A stretch of DNA of 6,001 nucleotides. Source: Planctomycetota bacterium. GTDB lineage: Bacteria > Planctomycetota > PUPC01 > JABMSA01 > JAUWKK01. Both the position numbers and the translations under genes were made by a program. Under the pieces are notes generated by a model. It ran no database searches, was not told the origin of the DNA, and was given only the letters and a program-made list of their open reading frames with translations. How positions within the stretch are numbered: position 1 is the stretch's first letter; each line of letters opens with the position of its first letter. The DNA lies in NCBI GenBank assembly GCA_030614245.1, contig JAUWKK010000189.1, forward strand, positions 1 through 6,001, in the 5' to 3' direction. This document shows positions 5,991-6,001 of the stretch, piece after piece.

Positions 5991-6001
5991 TGGAATATCT
6001 G

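Overview
The window is a GC-rich stretch of bacterial chromosome with every recognisable gene on the + strand. It looks like a surface-glycan or glycolipid locus placed behind a type IV pilus/type II secretion gene. The organism cannot be named from the sequence. GC-rich codons, many GTG/TTG starts, a PilC/GspF-type gene and a dispersed-repeat-like intergenic tail suggest a high-GC environmental, probably didermic, bacterium (Armatimonadota or Planctomycetota-like lineages are a guess only).

Layout. 1-249: the C-terminal end of a PilC/GspF-family inner-membrane protein, closed by an intrinsic terminator (280-313). 345-374: a good sigma70-like promoter that starts a new, tightly packed operon. 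419-1399: gmd (GDP-mannose 4,6-dehydratase). 1402-2328: rmd (GDP-4-keto-6-deoxymannose reductase). 2330-3523: an intact FabF-type beta-ketoacyl synthase. 3542-4573: a second, shortened ketoacyl-synthase-fold protein in which all four active-site residues are replaced. 4657-5754: a GT4 glycosyltransferase, apparently with its own promoter and possibly a leaderless transcript. 5755-6001: non-coding tail with GC-rich hairpins, a 17-bp direct repeat and a 10-bp tandem repeat.

How the genes may work together. Gmd and Rmd convert GDP-D-mannose to GDP-D-rhamnose, a donor for rhamnosylated polysaccharides or glycolipids. The next two genes form an active/inactive ketoacyl synthase pair that resembles the KS-alpha/KS-beta (chain length factor) heterodimers of type II polyketide and aryl-polyene systems. 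They are spaced 1 and 18 nt behind rmd, so all four are probably co-transcribed. The GT4 enzyme could use the GDP-rhamnose. My inference is that the locus makes a rhamnosylated molecule with an acyl or polyketide part. No acyl carrier protein, ketoreductase, dehydratase or acyltransferase lies in the window, so those would have to come from elsewhere. The KS/dead-KS pair built into a GDP-rhamnose operon is the most interesting element.
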